Shown here in pieces: positions 54,139 to 62,053 of a stretch of 64,000 nt of DNA. Numbering within the stretch: the stretch's first letter is position 1; every line of letters begins with the position of its first letter. The stretch is from Cupriavidus oxalaticus (lineage in GTDB: Bacteria; Pseudomonadota; Gammaproteobacteria; Burkholderiales; Burkholderiaceae): NCBI RefSeq assembly GCF_004768545.1, contig NZ_CP038634.1:930001-994000 (forward strand), written 5' to 3'. A program made the position numbers and the translations under genes. Below the pieces are notes generated by a model. The model had not been told where the DNA came from. It did not search any database and saw only the letters and a program-made list of their open reading frames with translations.

Positions 54139-54759
54139 ATGCATACCCAACCTACCCGCGTCGCCATCGTCTACCACAGCGGCTACGGCCACACCGCCAA
54201 GCAGGCCCAGGCCGTCGCCCGCGGCGCCGGCAGCGTGGCGGGTGCCGAAAGCCTGCTGATTCCGGTGGAAGACATCGACCAGCACTGGGACACGCTGGAG
54301 CAGGTCGACGCCATCATCTTCGGTGCGCCGACCTACATGGGCAGCGCCTCGGCGCAGTTCAAGGGCTTCATGGACGCCACCTCGCGCAACGTCTTCGCCA
54401 AGGGCGGCAAGTGGGCCAACAAGGTCGCGGCCGGCTTCACCAACGCCGCCTCGCGTTCGGGCGACAAGCTGGCAACGCTGCAGCAGATCGCCATTTTCGC
54501 GGCACAGCACGGCATGCACTGGGTCAACCTGGGCCTGCCCCCGGGCCACAACAACTCCAAGTCGACCGAGGACTCGCTGAACCGCCATGGCTTCTTCCTC
54601 GGCGCCGCCGCGCAGTCCAACGCCGATGAAAGCGCCGACGTGGTGCCGCCGCTGGCGGACCTGCGCACCGCCGAGCACCTCGGTGCGCGCGTCGCTGAAG
54701 TGGCGCAACAACTGGTGGCAGGCCGGCGCGCGCTGGCGGAACTGAAGCAGGCCGCCTGA
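54139..54759 (+). CDS. Flavodoxin-fold NAD(P)H-dependent reductase-like protein
   Basis: 206 residues. The FMN phosphate loop is VYHSGYGHTAKQAQAVARG and the second flavin loop IIFGAPTYMGSASAQFKGFMD, the WrbA/NADPH-dependent FMN reductase layout; later GFTNAASRSGDKLATLQQ fits too. It is likely a quinone or azo-type reductase protecting from redox cycling. AAGGGA lies upstream of the ATG. A terminator with TTCG loop follows. Confidence 0.88.
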   Translation: MHTQPTRVAIVYHSGYGHTAKQAQAVARGAGSVAGAESLLIPVEDIDQHWDTLEQVDAIIFGAPTYMGSASAQFKGFMDATSRNVFAKGGKWANKVAAGFTNAASRSGDKLATLQQIAIFAAQHGMHWVNLGLPPGHNNSKSTEDSLNRHGFFLGAAAQSNADESADVVPPLADLRTAEHLGARVAEVAQQLVAGRRALAELKQAA

Positions 54760-54791
54760 CCCCTCACCACGCCTCGCGCGTGAACTGCCTG

Positions 54792-54819
54792 CCGGCCCTT
54801 CGGGGCCGGTTTGCGTTTT
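54792..54819 (+). terminator. Factor-independent terminator after the flavodoxin-like gene
   Basis: Stem CCGGCCC/GGGCCGG with a TTCG tetraloop is followed by TTTGCGTTTT, 33 bases after the stop. Confidence 0.85.
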
Positions 54820-54920
54820 GGGAGACGTGCGTTGCACCGCAGCGGGAATGCCCCGCCCGGAAATATGGCTTTGCGCGCGCGCAAGCGCTGCCCCAGCCAG
54901 CCAGGCGCCGGTTATGTCGG

Positions 54921-54934
54921 TTGACAGCCGTCAA
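54921..54934 (+). promoter_or_regulatory. FNR-type binding site upstream of nrdD
   Basis: TTGACAGCCGTCAA fits the degenerate FNR consensus TTGAY-N4-RTCAA perfectly and is fully symmetric in its arms. It lies about 60 bases before the likely transcription start (-10 TATATG at 54975-54980), a class I activator position. Control by the FNR-type protein encoded at 31348, or a paralogue, is inferred. Confidence 0.7.
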
Positions 54935-54970
54935 CCTAGACGCAGAACACATGACTCCGGCAGCTCATGA

Positions 54971-54986
54971 CCACTATATGTAGTGC
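54971..54986 (+). promoter_or_regulatory. NrdR box 1
   Basis: CCACTATATGTAGTGC matches 13 of 16 positions of the NrdR consensus ACACTATATATAGTGT and overlaps the probable -10 box. NrdR represses ribonucleotide reductase genes when ATP/dATP pools are high. Confidence 0.85.
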
Positions 54987-55001
54987 TAACCTGTGCGTCA
55001 C

Positions 55002-55017
55002 ACACTACATAAAGGGG
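55002..55017 (+). promoter_or_regulatory. NrdR box 2
   Basis: ACACTACATAAAGGGG matches 12 of 16 consensus positions. It starts 31 bases after box 1, i.e. three helical turns, which is the spacing NrdR pairs normally have. It overlaps the ribosome site of nrdD. Confidence 0.8.
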
Positions 55018-55022
55018 TAAAC

Positions 55023-56801
55023 ATGCGCGACGCACAGCAAGCCGGCACGCTGCCGCCGGCCCAGCCCGGCGGCCAGGTCGACGTGGCCAGCGCCATGGAG
55101 GAATACCTGGCCCAGCGCGACTGGCGCGTGCGCGCCAACGCCAACCAGGGCTATAGCCTGGGCGGACTGATCCTCAACGTCGCCGGCAAGGTCACGGCCA
55201 ACTACTGGCTGTCGCAAATCTTCAGCCCTGAATCCGGGCAGGCGCACCGCGACGGCGACCTGCATATCCATGACCTCGACATGCTGTCCGGCTACTGCGC
55301 CGGCTGGTCGCTGCGCCAGTTGCTGGCGGAAGGCTTCAACGGCGTGCCGGGCAAGGTCGAGGCCAACCCGCCCAGGCATATGTCGGCCGCCGTCGGCCAG
55401 ATCGTCAACTTCCTCGGCACGCTGCAGAACGAGTGGGCCGGCGCGCAGGCATTTTCCAGCTTCGATACCTACATGGCGCCGTTCGTGCGGCACGACCGCA
55501 TGGACTACCGCGCGGTACGCCAGGCGATGCAGGAGCTTGTATTCAACCTGAACGTGCCAAGCCGCTGGGGCACGCAGACGCCGTTCACCAACCTCACCTT
55601 CGACTGGACCTGCCCGCAGGACCTGGCCGGCCAGGTGCCGTATATCGCCGGCGAGGAAATGCCGTTCACCTACGGCGACCTGCAGCCGGAGATGGACATG
55701 ATCAACCGCGCCTACATCGAGGTGATGATGCAGGGCGATGCGCGCGGGCGCGCCTTCACTTTCCCGATCCCCACCTACAACATCACGCCGGACTTCGACT
55801 GGGACCATGCCAATGCCGAGCCGCTGTTCGAGATGACGGCGCGCTACGGGCTGCCCTACTTCCAGAATTTCATCAATTCCGACCTGGAGCCGCACATGGT
55901 CCGCTCCATGTGCTGCCGCCTGCAGCTGGACCTGCGCGAACTGCTCAAGCGCGGCAACGGCCTGTTCGGCTCGGCCGAGCAGACCGGCTCGGTCGGCGTG
56001 GTCACCGTCAACTGCGCGCGCCTGGGCTACCTGCACGCGGGCGACGAGGCCGGGCTGACGGCAGCACTGGACCGCCTGCTGGCGCTGGGCCGAGACGTGC
56101 TCGAAGACAAGCGCCGCGTGGTGCAGCACTACATCGACGCGGGGCTGTATCCCTATACGCGCCGCTACCTCGGCACGCTGCGCAACCACTTCAGCACGCT
56201 CGGCGTCAACGGCATCAACGAAATGATCCGGAATTTCTCCGGCGACGCCGACGACATCACGACGCCGGGCGGGCATGCCATGGCATTGCGGCTGCTCGAT
56301 CATGTGCGCGCGCGCATCGGCGAGTTCCAGGAGGCGACCGGCCACCTTTACAACCTGGAGGCAACGCCGGCCGAAGGCACCACCTACCGCTTTGCGCGTG
56401 AAGACCGCAAGCGCTGGCCCGACATCCTGCAGGCCGGCACCGCCGAGCAGCCCTACTACACCAATTCCAGCCAGTTGCCGGCCGGCTATACCGACGATCC
56501 GTTCACCGCGCTGTCGATGCAGGAGGCGCTGCAAGGCAAGTACACCGGCGGCACCGTGCTGCACCTGTACATGAACGAAGCCCTGTCCGGCGCACAGGCC
56601 TGCAAGGCGCTGGTCCGGCGCGCGCTGTCGCGCTTCCGCGTGCCGTACCTCACCGTCACGCCCACGTTCTCGATCTGCCCGAAGCACGGCTACCTGAGCG
56701 GGCGCCACGAGTTCTGTCCCCGGTGCGATGCCGAGTTGCTGGCACGCGCCCCAGCCGCGGCGAGCGCGCCGCAAACCCAACCTGAAGAGGAGCTCTCATG
56801 A
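55023..56801 (+). CDS. nrdD: Anaerobic ribonucleoside-triphosphate reductase catalytic chain lacking its glycyl-radical tail
   Basis: 592 residues. Core motifs include DGDLHIHDLDMLSGYCAGWSL, FNLNVPSRWGTQTPFTNLTFDW and FGSAEQTGSVGVVTVN, plus the C-terminal zinc site CPKH (Cys552, His555) and CPRC (565-568). In usual class III reductases a further 60-80 residues with the RVxGY glycyl-radical motif follow; here the chain stops after the zinc site and the motif is encoded by the next, overlapping gene. The enzyme makes deoxyribonucleotides without oxygen. Upstream lie an FNR-type site and two NrdR boxes. The ATG at 55023 follows AAAGGGG. Confidence 0.95.
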   Translation: MRDAQQAGTLPPAQPGGQVDVASAMEEYLAQRDWRVRANANQGYSLGGLILNVAGKVTANYWLSQIFSPESGQAHRDGDLHIHDLDMLSGYCAGWSLRQLLAEGFNGVPGKVEANPPRHMSAAVGQIVNFLGTLQNEWAGAQAFSSFDTYMAPFVRHDRMDYRAVRQAMQELVFNLNVPSRWGTQTPFTNLTFDWTCPQDLAGQVPYIAGEEMPFTYGDLQPEMDMINRAYIEVMMQGDARGRAFTFPIPTYNITPDFDWDHANAEPLFEMTARYGLPYFQNFINSDLEPHMVRSMCCRLQLDLRELLKRGNGLFGSAEQTGSVGVVTVNCARLGYLHAGDEAGLTAALDRLLALGRDVLEDKRRVVQHYIDAGLYPYTRRYLGTLRNHFSTLGVNGINEMIRNFSGDADDITTPGGHAMALRLLDHVRARIGEFQEATGHLYNLEATPAEGTTYRFAREDRKRWPDILQAGTAEQPYYTNSSQLPAGYTDDPFTALSMQEALQGKYTGGTVLHLYMNEALSGAQACKALVRRALSRFRVPYLTVTPTFSICPKHGYLSGRHEFCPRCDAELLARAPAAASAPQTQPEEELS

Positions 56802-56971
56802 ATACCGAATCGCGCCAGCCAGCCACGCCGGCCCTCGATCCCGCCCTGCGTACCCGCTGCGAGGTCTGGACCCGGGTGATGGGCTATCACCGGCCCGTGA
56901 CGTCCTTCAACACCGGCAAGCAGGGGGAGTTCAATGAGCGGCTTTTCTTCACCGAAAGCGCCTGTCGCTGA
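56798..56971 (+). CDS. Separate 57-residue glycyl-radical subunit of the anaerobic ribonucleotide reductase
   Basis: This small frame starts inside the nrdD stop (ATGA overlap) and encodes CEVWTRVMGYHRPVTSFNTG and then KQGEFNERLFF. That is the C-terminal segment of class III reductases: Gly29 in RVMGY corresponds to the radical glycine, and FNTGKQGEF is the conserved stretch after it. It is a free-standing radical-carrying peptide that must assemble with NrdD and be activated by NrdG. The nrdG start overlaps its last 38 bases. The arrangement is clean (start, coupling, stop), so it is unlikely to be a sequencing error, but a frameshift-based fusion in vivo cannot be excluded. Confidence 0.85.
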   Translation: MNTESRQPATPALDPALRTRCEVWTRVMGYHRPVTSFNTGKQGEFNERLFFTESACR

Positions 56972-57698
56972 CAGCCCCTGCCTCACGGCCATACCGGTGC
57001 CCGCGCCGGCGGCCACCGCGTCATTGCTGGGCGGGCCGGCGCTCGCCGGCCTGGTGCCATTCTCCAGCGTGGACTGGCCCGGCCAGCTGGCGGCGGTGCT
57101 GTTTATCGCCGGCTGCCCGTGGCGCTGCGGCTATTGCCACAACGCCCACCTGCAGCGGCGCCATGCGGCCTATGCCTGGCCTGCAGTGCTGGACTGGCTG
57201 AAGACCCGCGCCGGGCTGCTCGACGGCGTAGTGTTTTCCGGCGGCGAGCCGCTCAGCGAAGCGCGCCTGCCGGACCTGGCCGCGGCGGTGCGCGCGCTCG
57301 GTTTCAAGGTGGGGCTACATACCGCCGGCATCTACCCGCGCCGTCTCGCCGCACTGTTGCCACTGCTGGACTGGGTCGGGTTGGATATCAAGGCGGACGC
57401 CGCCGGCCACGATGCGCTGGTTGGACGGCCCGGCGGCCTGGCGCGCGTGCAGGCCAGCCTGGCGCTGCTGATCGGCGCCGGCGTCCCGTTCGAATGCCGG
57501 ACAACGTGGGATCCCGCCTGCCTCAGCGAGCCGCGCTTGCTGGCGCTGGCACGCTCGCTGGCCGCGCATGGCGTGCGCCACTATGCCGTGCAGGCCTGCC
57601 GGACGGGCACGGTGGCGGTGCCTGGCGCATCGTTGAGCGCGCCGGGGCGCGCGGCGCTGGCGTCGTCGTTCGAGACGTTCTGCTACCGCGAAGGGTGA
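56934..57698 (+). CDS. nrdG: Anaerobic ribonucleotide reductase activase (radical SAM)
   Basis: 254 residues. The radical-SAM cluster motif is CPWRCGYCHN (Cys61, Cys65, Cys68) and the S-adenosylmethionine glycine motif FSGGEPL follows; VGLDIKADAAGHDAL and the C-terminal strands fit the activase group. It generates the glycyl radical in its partner, here probably on the separate 57-residue subunit. GGGGGAG precedes the ATG and the gene overlaps the upstream one by 38 bases. The family is usually nearer 160-230 residues; a proline-rich extension of about 33 residues is at the front. Confidence 0.93.
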   Translation: MSGFSSPKAPVADSPCLTAIPVPAPAATASLLGGPALAGLVPFSSVDWPGQLAAVLFIAGCPWRCGYCHNAHLQRRHAAYAWPAVLDWLKTRAGLLDGVVFSGGEPLSEARLPDLAAAVRALGFKVGLHTAGIYPRRLAALLPLLDWVGLDIKADAAGHDALVGRPGGLARVQASLALLIGAGVPFECRTTWDPACLSEPRLLALARSLAAHGVRHYAVQACRTGTVAVPGASLSAPGRAALASSFETFCYREG

Positions 57699-57866
57699 GC
57701 CGTGCCGCCCGGCGGTGCCTTTGGCCCCCGTCCGCAAAAAATTCCCTAAAGCCCCGCCTTCCGCCGTCGATAACAGTAGGTTGAGGCGTCAAGCGTGCGT
57801 GCCGGCGAACCGGCACCGGCGAGGCGCCATGACAGCCGACTTGGACAGCGGGGGAACGGAGGAGAC

Positions 57867-58970
57867 ATGCAGAACCTGGGAATACGGATGAAGCTCGGCG
57901 CGGCGTTCGGCGCCATGTGGTCACTGGCGGCGGTCGGCATCGCGATCGCACTGCCGCGCATGCAGGGCGCCGCCGACGGCAACGCGCGCAACCTGCTGGT
58001 GGCGCTTGGCGTGGCCGGATTGGGCGTGGCGGTGGCGGCCACCTGGGCCCTGGCGCGCAGCATCGAGGCGCCGCTGGCCGAAGCGGTCTACATCGCCGAG
58101 ACAGTGGCCGCCGGCGACCTGAGCCAGGACTTCGAGACCGAGCGCGGCGGCGAATTCGGCCGGCTGCTGGGCGGGCTGGGCGAGATGGAAGACATGCTCA
58201 CCGACCTGGTGACGCGCATCAAGGCCGCCACCGATTCCATCGGCGCGGCCTCGCACCAGATCGCCGCCGGCAATACCGACCTGTCGCAGCGCACCGAGGA
58301 ACAGGCCGCCTCGCTGCAGCAGACCGCGGCCAGCATGGGCGAGCTGACGGCGATGGTGCGCCAGAACACCGAACGCGCACGCGCGGCCAACGGCCTCGCG
58401 GAAGCCGCATCCGGCATCGCCGAGCGCGGCGGCGAGGTGGTCGGCAACGTGGTCCAGACCATGTCGGCGATCAGCGCCAGTTCGCGCAAGGTCACCGACA
58501 TCATCGAAGTGATCGAAGGCATTGCCTTCCAGACCAACATCCTCGCGCTAAACGCCGCGGTGGAAGCCGCGCGCGCCGGCGAGCAGGGCCGCGGCTTCGC
58601 CGTGGTGGCGGGCGAGGTGCGCACGCTGGCGCAACGCAGCGCCGCGGCGGCCAAGGAGATCAAGCAGCTGATCGACGCCTCGGTGCAGCAGGTGGACAGC
58701 GGCTCGGCGCTGGTCGGGCAGGCGGGCGAGACCATGCATGAAATCGTGCAGTCAGTCAGCCGCGTCACGGCGCTGCTGGGCGAGATCACCGTGGCGTCGG
58801 AACAGCAGAGCGCGGGGATCGCGCAGGTGAATGAAGCGGTGGCGCAGATGGACAGCGTGACGCAGCAGAACGCCGCACTGGTGGAGCAGGCGGCCAGTGC
58901 TTCGAGTGCGCTGGCGGGGCAGGCTACGGAGTTGCAGCAGGTGGTGGGGGAGTTCAAGCTGGAGGCTTGA
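57867..58970 (+). CDS. Chemoreceptor with almost no periplasmic domain
   Basis: 367 residues. Two membrane helices (about 9-30 and 43-63) are separated by only some 12 residues, so there is no ligand-binding domain outside. A HAMP domain (about 64-117) and a full cytoplasmic signalling region follow, with tip [20 protein letters not shown] and [20 protein letters not shown]. No C-terminal CheR/CheB-tethering pentapeptide is visible. Such receptors may sense membrane state or energy, or respond through other receptors. GGAGGAG lies upstream. It is unrelated in sequence to WspA. Confidence 0.92.
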   Translation: MQNLGIRMKLGAAFGAMWSLAAVGIAIALPRMQGAADGNARNLLVALGVAGLGVAVAATWALARSIEAPLAEAVYIAETVAAGDLSQDFETERGGEFGRLLGGLGEMEDMLTDLVTRIKAATDSIGAASHQIAAGNTDLSQRTEEQAASLQQTAASMGELTAMVRQNTERARAANGLAEAASGIAERGGEVVGNVVQTMSAISASSRKVTDIIEVIEGIAFQTNILALNAAVEAARAGEQGRGFAVVAGEVRTLAQRSAAAAKEIKQLIDASVQQVDSGSALVGQAGETMHEIVQSVSRVTALLGEITVASEQQSAGIAQVNEAVAQMDSVTQQNAALVEQAASASSALAGQATELQQVVGEFKLEA

Positions 58971-59005
58971 GCGGGGCTGCGACGACGCATCCCTACCGAT
59001 GGTTT

Positions 59006-59038
59006 GCTCCCCTCTCCCACTTCGCGGGAGAGGGGAGC
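59006..59038. terminator. Long hairpin between convergent chemoreceptor and aminotransferase genes
   Basis: A 13-base perfect stem GCTCCCCTCTCCC/GGGAGAGGGGAGC with a seven-base loop. It is placed 35 bases after the chemoreceptor stop and 85 before the aminotransferase stop. Sequences of this form may be dispersed intergenic repeats; within this window it occurs once. Confidence 0.6.
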
Positions 59039-59122
59039 CTTCGCCAGCGGTGGAGGCTTGCGTATTAGCGCGCCGGCGCACCACCGCACTTGATGGCGAG
59101 GCAGCGCTCGCGCGCCCACGCC

Positions 59123-60466
59123 CTACACTGCAGCAACCACCCCCGCCGGCAGCACAGCCCGCACCGCCGCTACAAAGCGCCCCACGATATTGTCGATATC
59201 CTGCTCCGTACTGATAAACGGCGGCGCAAACAACACGTGGTCGCCACGCACGCCGTCCACCGTGCCACCCATCGGATAGACCAGCAACCCGTTCTGCATC
59301 GCCGCAGACTTGAGTCGCGCATGCGTCTTCAGCGCGGGATCGAGCGTCGCCTTGCTGTCGCGGTCCGCGACAAACTCCACGCCGACAAATAGCCCGCGTC
59401 CGCGCACGTCGCCCAGGTTGGGATGGTCGCCCAGTGCTTCGCGCAGCCGCGCGCGCAATTGCTCGCCGCGGGCCAGCACATTGGCCAGCAGCCTGTCTTC
59501 GGCAATCGTGCGCTGCACCGCCAGCGCCGCTGCACAGGCGGTGGCATGCCCGATGTAGGTATGGCCGTGCTGGAAGAAGCCGCTGCCGCCGACGATGGCG
59601 TCATAGATGCGGCGCGTCGACAGCATCGCCCCGATCGGCTGGTAGCCGGCCCCGAGGCCCTTGGCAATGGTGACGATATCCGGCACCACGCCATCCTCTT
59701 CGCACGCGAACAGGTGGCCGGTGCGGCCCATGCCGGACATCACTTCGTCCAGGATCAGCAGCACGCCGTACTTGTCGCACACGGCGCGGATGCGCTTCAG
59801 GTAGTCGCCCACCGGCGGCACCGCGCCGGCGGTGGCGCCGACCACCGTCTCGGCGACGAAAGCGGCGACGGTGTCCGGCCCCAGTTCCAGGATCTTCGCT
59901 TCGAGCTCGTCGGCGAGCCGCTGTGCGTACTGCGCGTCGGTCTCGCCAGCCTGCTGGTCGCGATAGGCGTAGCACGGCGAGACGTGATGCGCCGGCACCA
60001 GCAGCGGCAAGAACGGCTCGCGCCGCCAGGCATTGCCGCCGATCGCCAGCGCGCCGAGCGTGTTGCCGTGGTAGCTCTGACGGCGCGCGATGAAATGGCG
60101 GCGGCCCGGTTGGCCCACCTCGACGAAATACTGGCGCGCCAGCTTCAGCGCCGATTCCACGGCTTCGGAGCCGCCCGAGACGAAATACACATGGTCGAGA
60201 TCTCCGGGCGCGGCGTGCGCCAGCGTTTCGGCCAGCGTTTCCGACACCTCGGTGGTGAAGAACGAGGTATGCGCGTAGGCAATGGTGTCGAGCTGCGACT
60301 TGATCGCCTCGATCACACGCGGGTGCGCGTGCCCGAGGCACGATACGGCGGCGCCGCCGGAGGCATCGAGGTAGCGCTTGCCTTCGCTGTCGATCAGTTC
60401 GATCCCCTGCCCGGCAACGGCGACGGGCAGTTTCTGACGCGGATTGCGATGGAATACGTGGGTCAT
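59123..60466 (-). CDS. Class III pyridoxal-phosphate aminotransferase
   Basis: 447 residues. Visible landmarks: YLDASGGAAVSCLGHAHPRV, VYFVSGGSEAVESALKLARQYF, the cofactor aspartate in LLILDEVMSGMGRTG and the Schiff-base lysine in IAKGLGAGYQPIGA. Family members transaminate omega-amino groups (for example beta-alanine, taurine or diamines) with pyruvate. The gene lies between the chemoreceptor and an HTH-PAS-PAS regulator, near a Rieske/BADH pair, which suggests amine catabolism; the substrate is not fixed. The ATG at 60466 opens on the conserved part; the longer frame is not supported. Confidence 0.9.
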   Translation of the reverse strand: MTHVFHRNPRQKLPVAVAGQGIELIDSEGKRYLDASGGAAVSCLGHAHPRVIEAIKSQLDTIAYAHTSFFTTEVSETLAETLAHAAPGDLDHVYFVSGGSEAVESALKLARQYFVEVGQPGRRHFIARRQSYHGNTLGALAIGGNAWRREPFLPLLVPAHHVSPCYAYRDQQAGETDAQYAQRLADELEAKILELGPDTVAAFVAETVVGATAGAVPPVGDYLKRIRAVCDKYGVLLILDEVMSGMGRTGHLFACEEDGVVPDIVTIAKGLGAGYQPIGAMLSTRRIYDAIVGGSGFFQHGHTYIGHATACAAALAVQRTIAEDRLLANVLARGEQLRARLREALGDHPNLGDVRGRGLFVGVEFVADRDSKATLDPALKTHARLKSAAMQNGLLVYPMGGTVDGVRGDHVLFAPPFISTEQDIDNIVGRFVAAVRAVLPAGVVAAV

Positions 60467-60707
60467 GATGGCGTGGTGGTGGCAATGGCCGGACGCTACG
60501 GCTGCGCGGCACGGGCGACACGCATCGTGGCGCGGTGCGAAACAGTATAAGGACTTGGCGGGGATTTGCGCAACATTTGTTGCATTTACGATTTCCCATG
60601 CAATCAAGACGTTTTCACCGAAAAGTACGCCGGCATCACCCGAAAGCCACCCGGTGCGAAACGATTGTTTCACCACAGCGCGTAGCGTCGCACCTGACGG
60701 ATGCCCC

Positions 60708-61808
60708 TCAACGCCTGCTCTTCGCCGCTTTCGGCCCCTCCGTGCCACCCTCCCCCTCTGCCAACGCCTCCACCAACGCGGCCTTGACGCGCTTCTGCTC
60801 GGTCACGTCCTGCGACGCGCCCACCATGGTCAGCGCATTGCCGTGCTCGTCCAGCGTGACCTCGCCTTCCTCGTGGATGTCGCGGAGGCTGCCGTCGGGC
60901 AGCGTGATGCGGTAGTCCACGCGGTACGGCGCCTTGTCGACGGTGGCCGCGCGGATGGCGGCCTGCACGCGCGGGCGATCCTCCTCGACGATCGAGGCCA
61001 GGTAGCGGTCCATCGTCACCTTGAACGCCTGCGGCGCCCACCCGAAGATGCGATAGGCCTCGTCGGTCCAGGCGCAGTCGTCGGTCTGGATGTTCCAGTA
61101 CCAGCCGCCCAGGTGCGCGATCTCCTGCGCCTTGGCCAGCAGCGCCTCGTTCTGGCGCAGCGCGGCCTCGGCGCGGCGGCGTTCGGTGATGTCCAGGCTG
61201 ACGCCGATCATCTTCACCGGGCGCTGGTCGAAATCGCGCACCAGCGTGGCCCGCGACGAGATCCAGCGCGTGGTGCCCTCGTGCACCACGCGGAATTCCC
61301 ACTCGTGCATTTCCTGCGCGCCCAGCGTGCGCGCCAGCACTTCCTTGAGCCGCGCCACGTCGGCCGGATGCACGCAGGCCCAGAAGTCGTCCATGTTGCG
61401 GATATGCCGGCCGAACAGCGTGACGTCGTTGGATGAGTACGTCAGGCCGTCGGTCAGCACGTTCCATTCCCACGTGACGATGCCCGAGACCTCCTGCGCG
61501 AACTTCATACGCGCCTCGCTTTCCATGATCTCGGCCAGGTGCTTCTGGCGCAGTTCCTTGATGTGCGGATCGGACGCGCTGCTTGCCTCCAGGTCGGCGA
61601 TGGCCTGCTCGCCATATCGCAGCCACAGCCAGTTCACGCCCAGGAAGCGCGCCAGCGCCAGCAGGCGCTCATATTCGATCTCGCCGCCGCGGGTCCACTT
61701 GTGTACCGCCGATGGCGAGACCGACAGGGCCTCGGCCACCTGCTTGAGCATGATCCTTTTGCCCTCCAGCACGCCTTTCAGGCGGGTGGCAAAAGTGTCT
61801 TCGGTCAT
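60708..61808 (-). CDS. HTH-PAS-PAS regulator
   Basis: 366 residues with an unusual layout: an N-terminal Cro/CI-type helix-turn-helix (LKQVAEALSVSPSAVHKWTRG, about 20-41), a connector helix, then two PAS domains of the PAS_3 type (about 100-215 and 228-345), the first ending LDITERRRAE and the second SQDVTEQKRV. No kinase, GGDEF or other output follows, so DNA binding at the front is the only evident output. It is divergent from the Rieske/BADH operon with 245 bases between, containing a 9-bp inverted repeat. GGGGATGCC precedes the ATG. The sensed signal is unknown. Confidence 0.88.
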   Translation of the reverse strand: MTEDTFATRLKGVLEGKRIMLKQVAEALSVSPSAVHKWTRGGEIEYERLLALARFLGVNWLWLRYGEQAIADLEASSASDPHIKELRQKHLAEIMESEARMKFAQEVSGIVTWEWNVLTDGLTYSSNDVTLFGRHIRNMDDFWACVHPADVARLKEVLARTLGAQEMHEWEFRVVHEGTTRWISSRATLVRDFDQRPVKMIGVSLDITERRRAEAALRQNEALLAKAQEIAHLGGWYWNIQTDDCAWTDEAYRIFGWAPQAFKVTMDRYLASIVEEDRPRVQAAIRAATVDKAPYRVDYRITLPDGSLRDIHEEGEVTLDEHGNALTMVGASQDVTEQKRVKAALVEALAEGEGGTEGPKAAKSRR

Positions 61809-61832
61809 GGCATCCCCTCTACTTTTTTTCAA

Positions 61833-61871
61833 CCGATGGTGAATTGAGTAACTCGAACCTTACACCATCGG
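61833..61871. promoter_or_regulatory. Spaced inverted repeat next to the HTH-PAS-PAS gene
   Basis: CCGATGGTG and CACCATCGG are perfect inverted copies whose centres are 30 bases apart (three helical turns). They lie 25 bases before the regulator's start in the divergent promoter region. A second symmetric element, TTGAT-N7-ATCAA, lies at 61887-61903. Both are candidate operators for the HTH-PAS-PAS protein. Confidence 0.6.
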
Positions 61872-62053
61872 GGTAAATCGCGTGACTTGATAGCTTGGAT
61901 CAATTGTGTATGTGTTATCGATCGCTTTTACCATATTGCGCCGCTCCCGCTCTCGTCACTAGACTTCATTCCACATCACTGGTGGTAATTTAATTTACTT
62001 TCAGTGAATCGACAAGTCACCGCACAGACCGAGACAAACGAGGAGACACCCCC

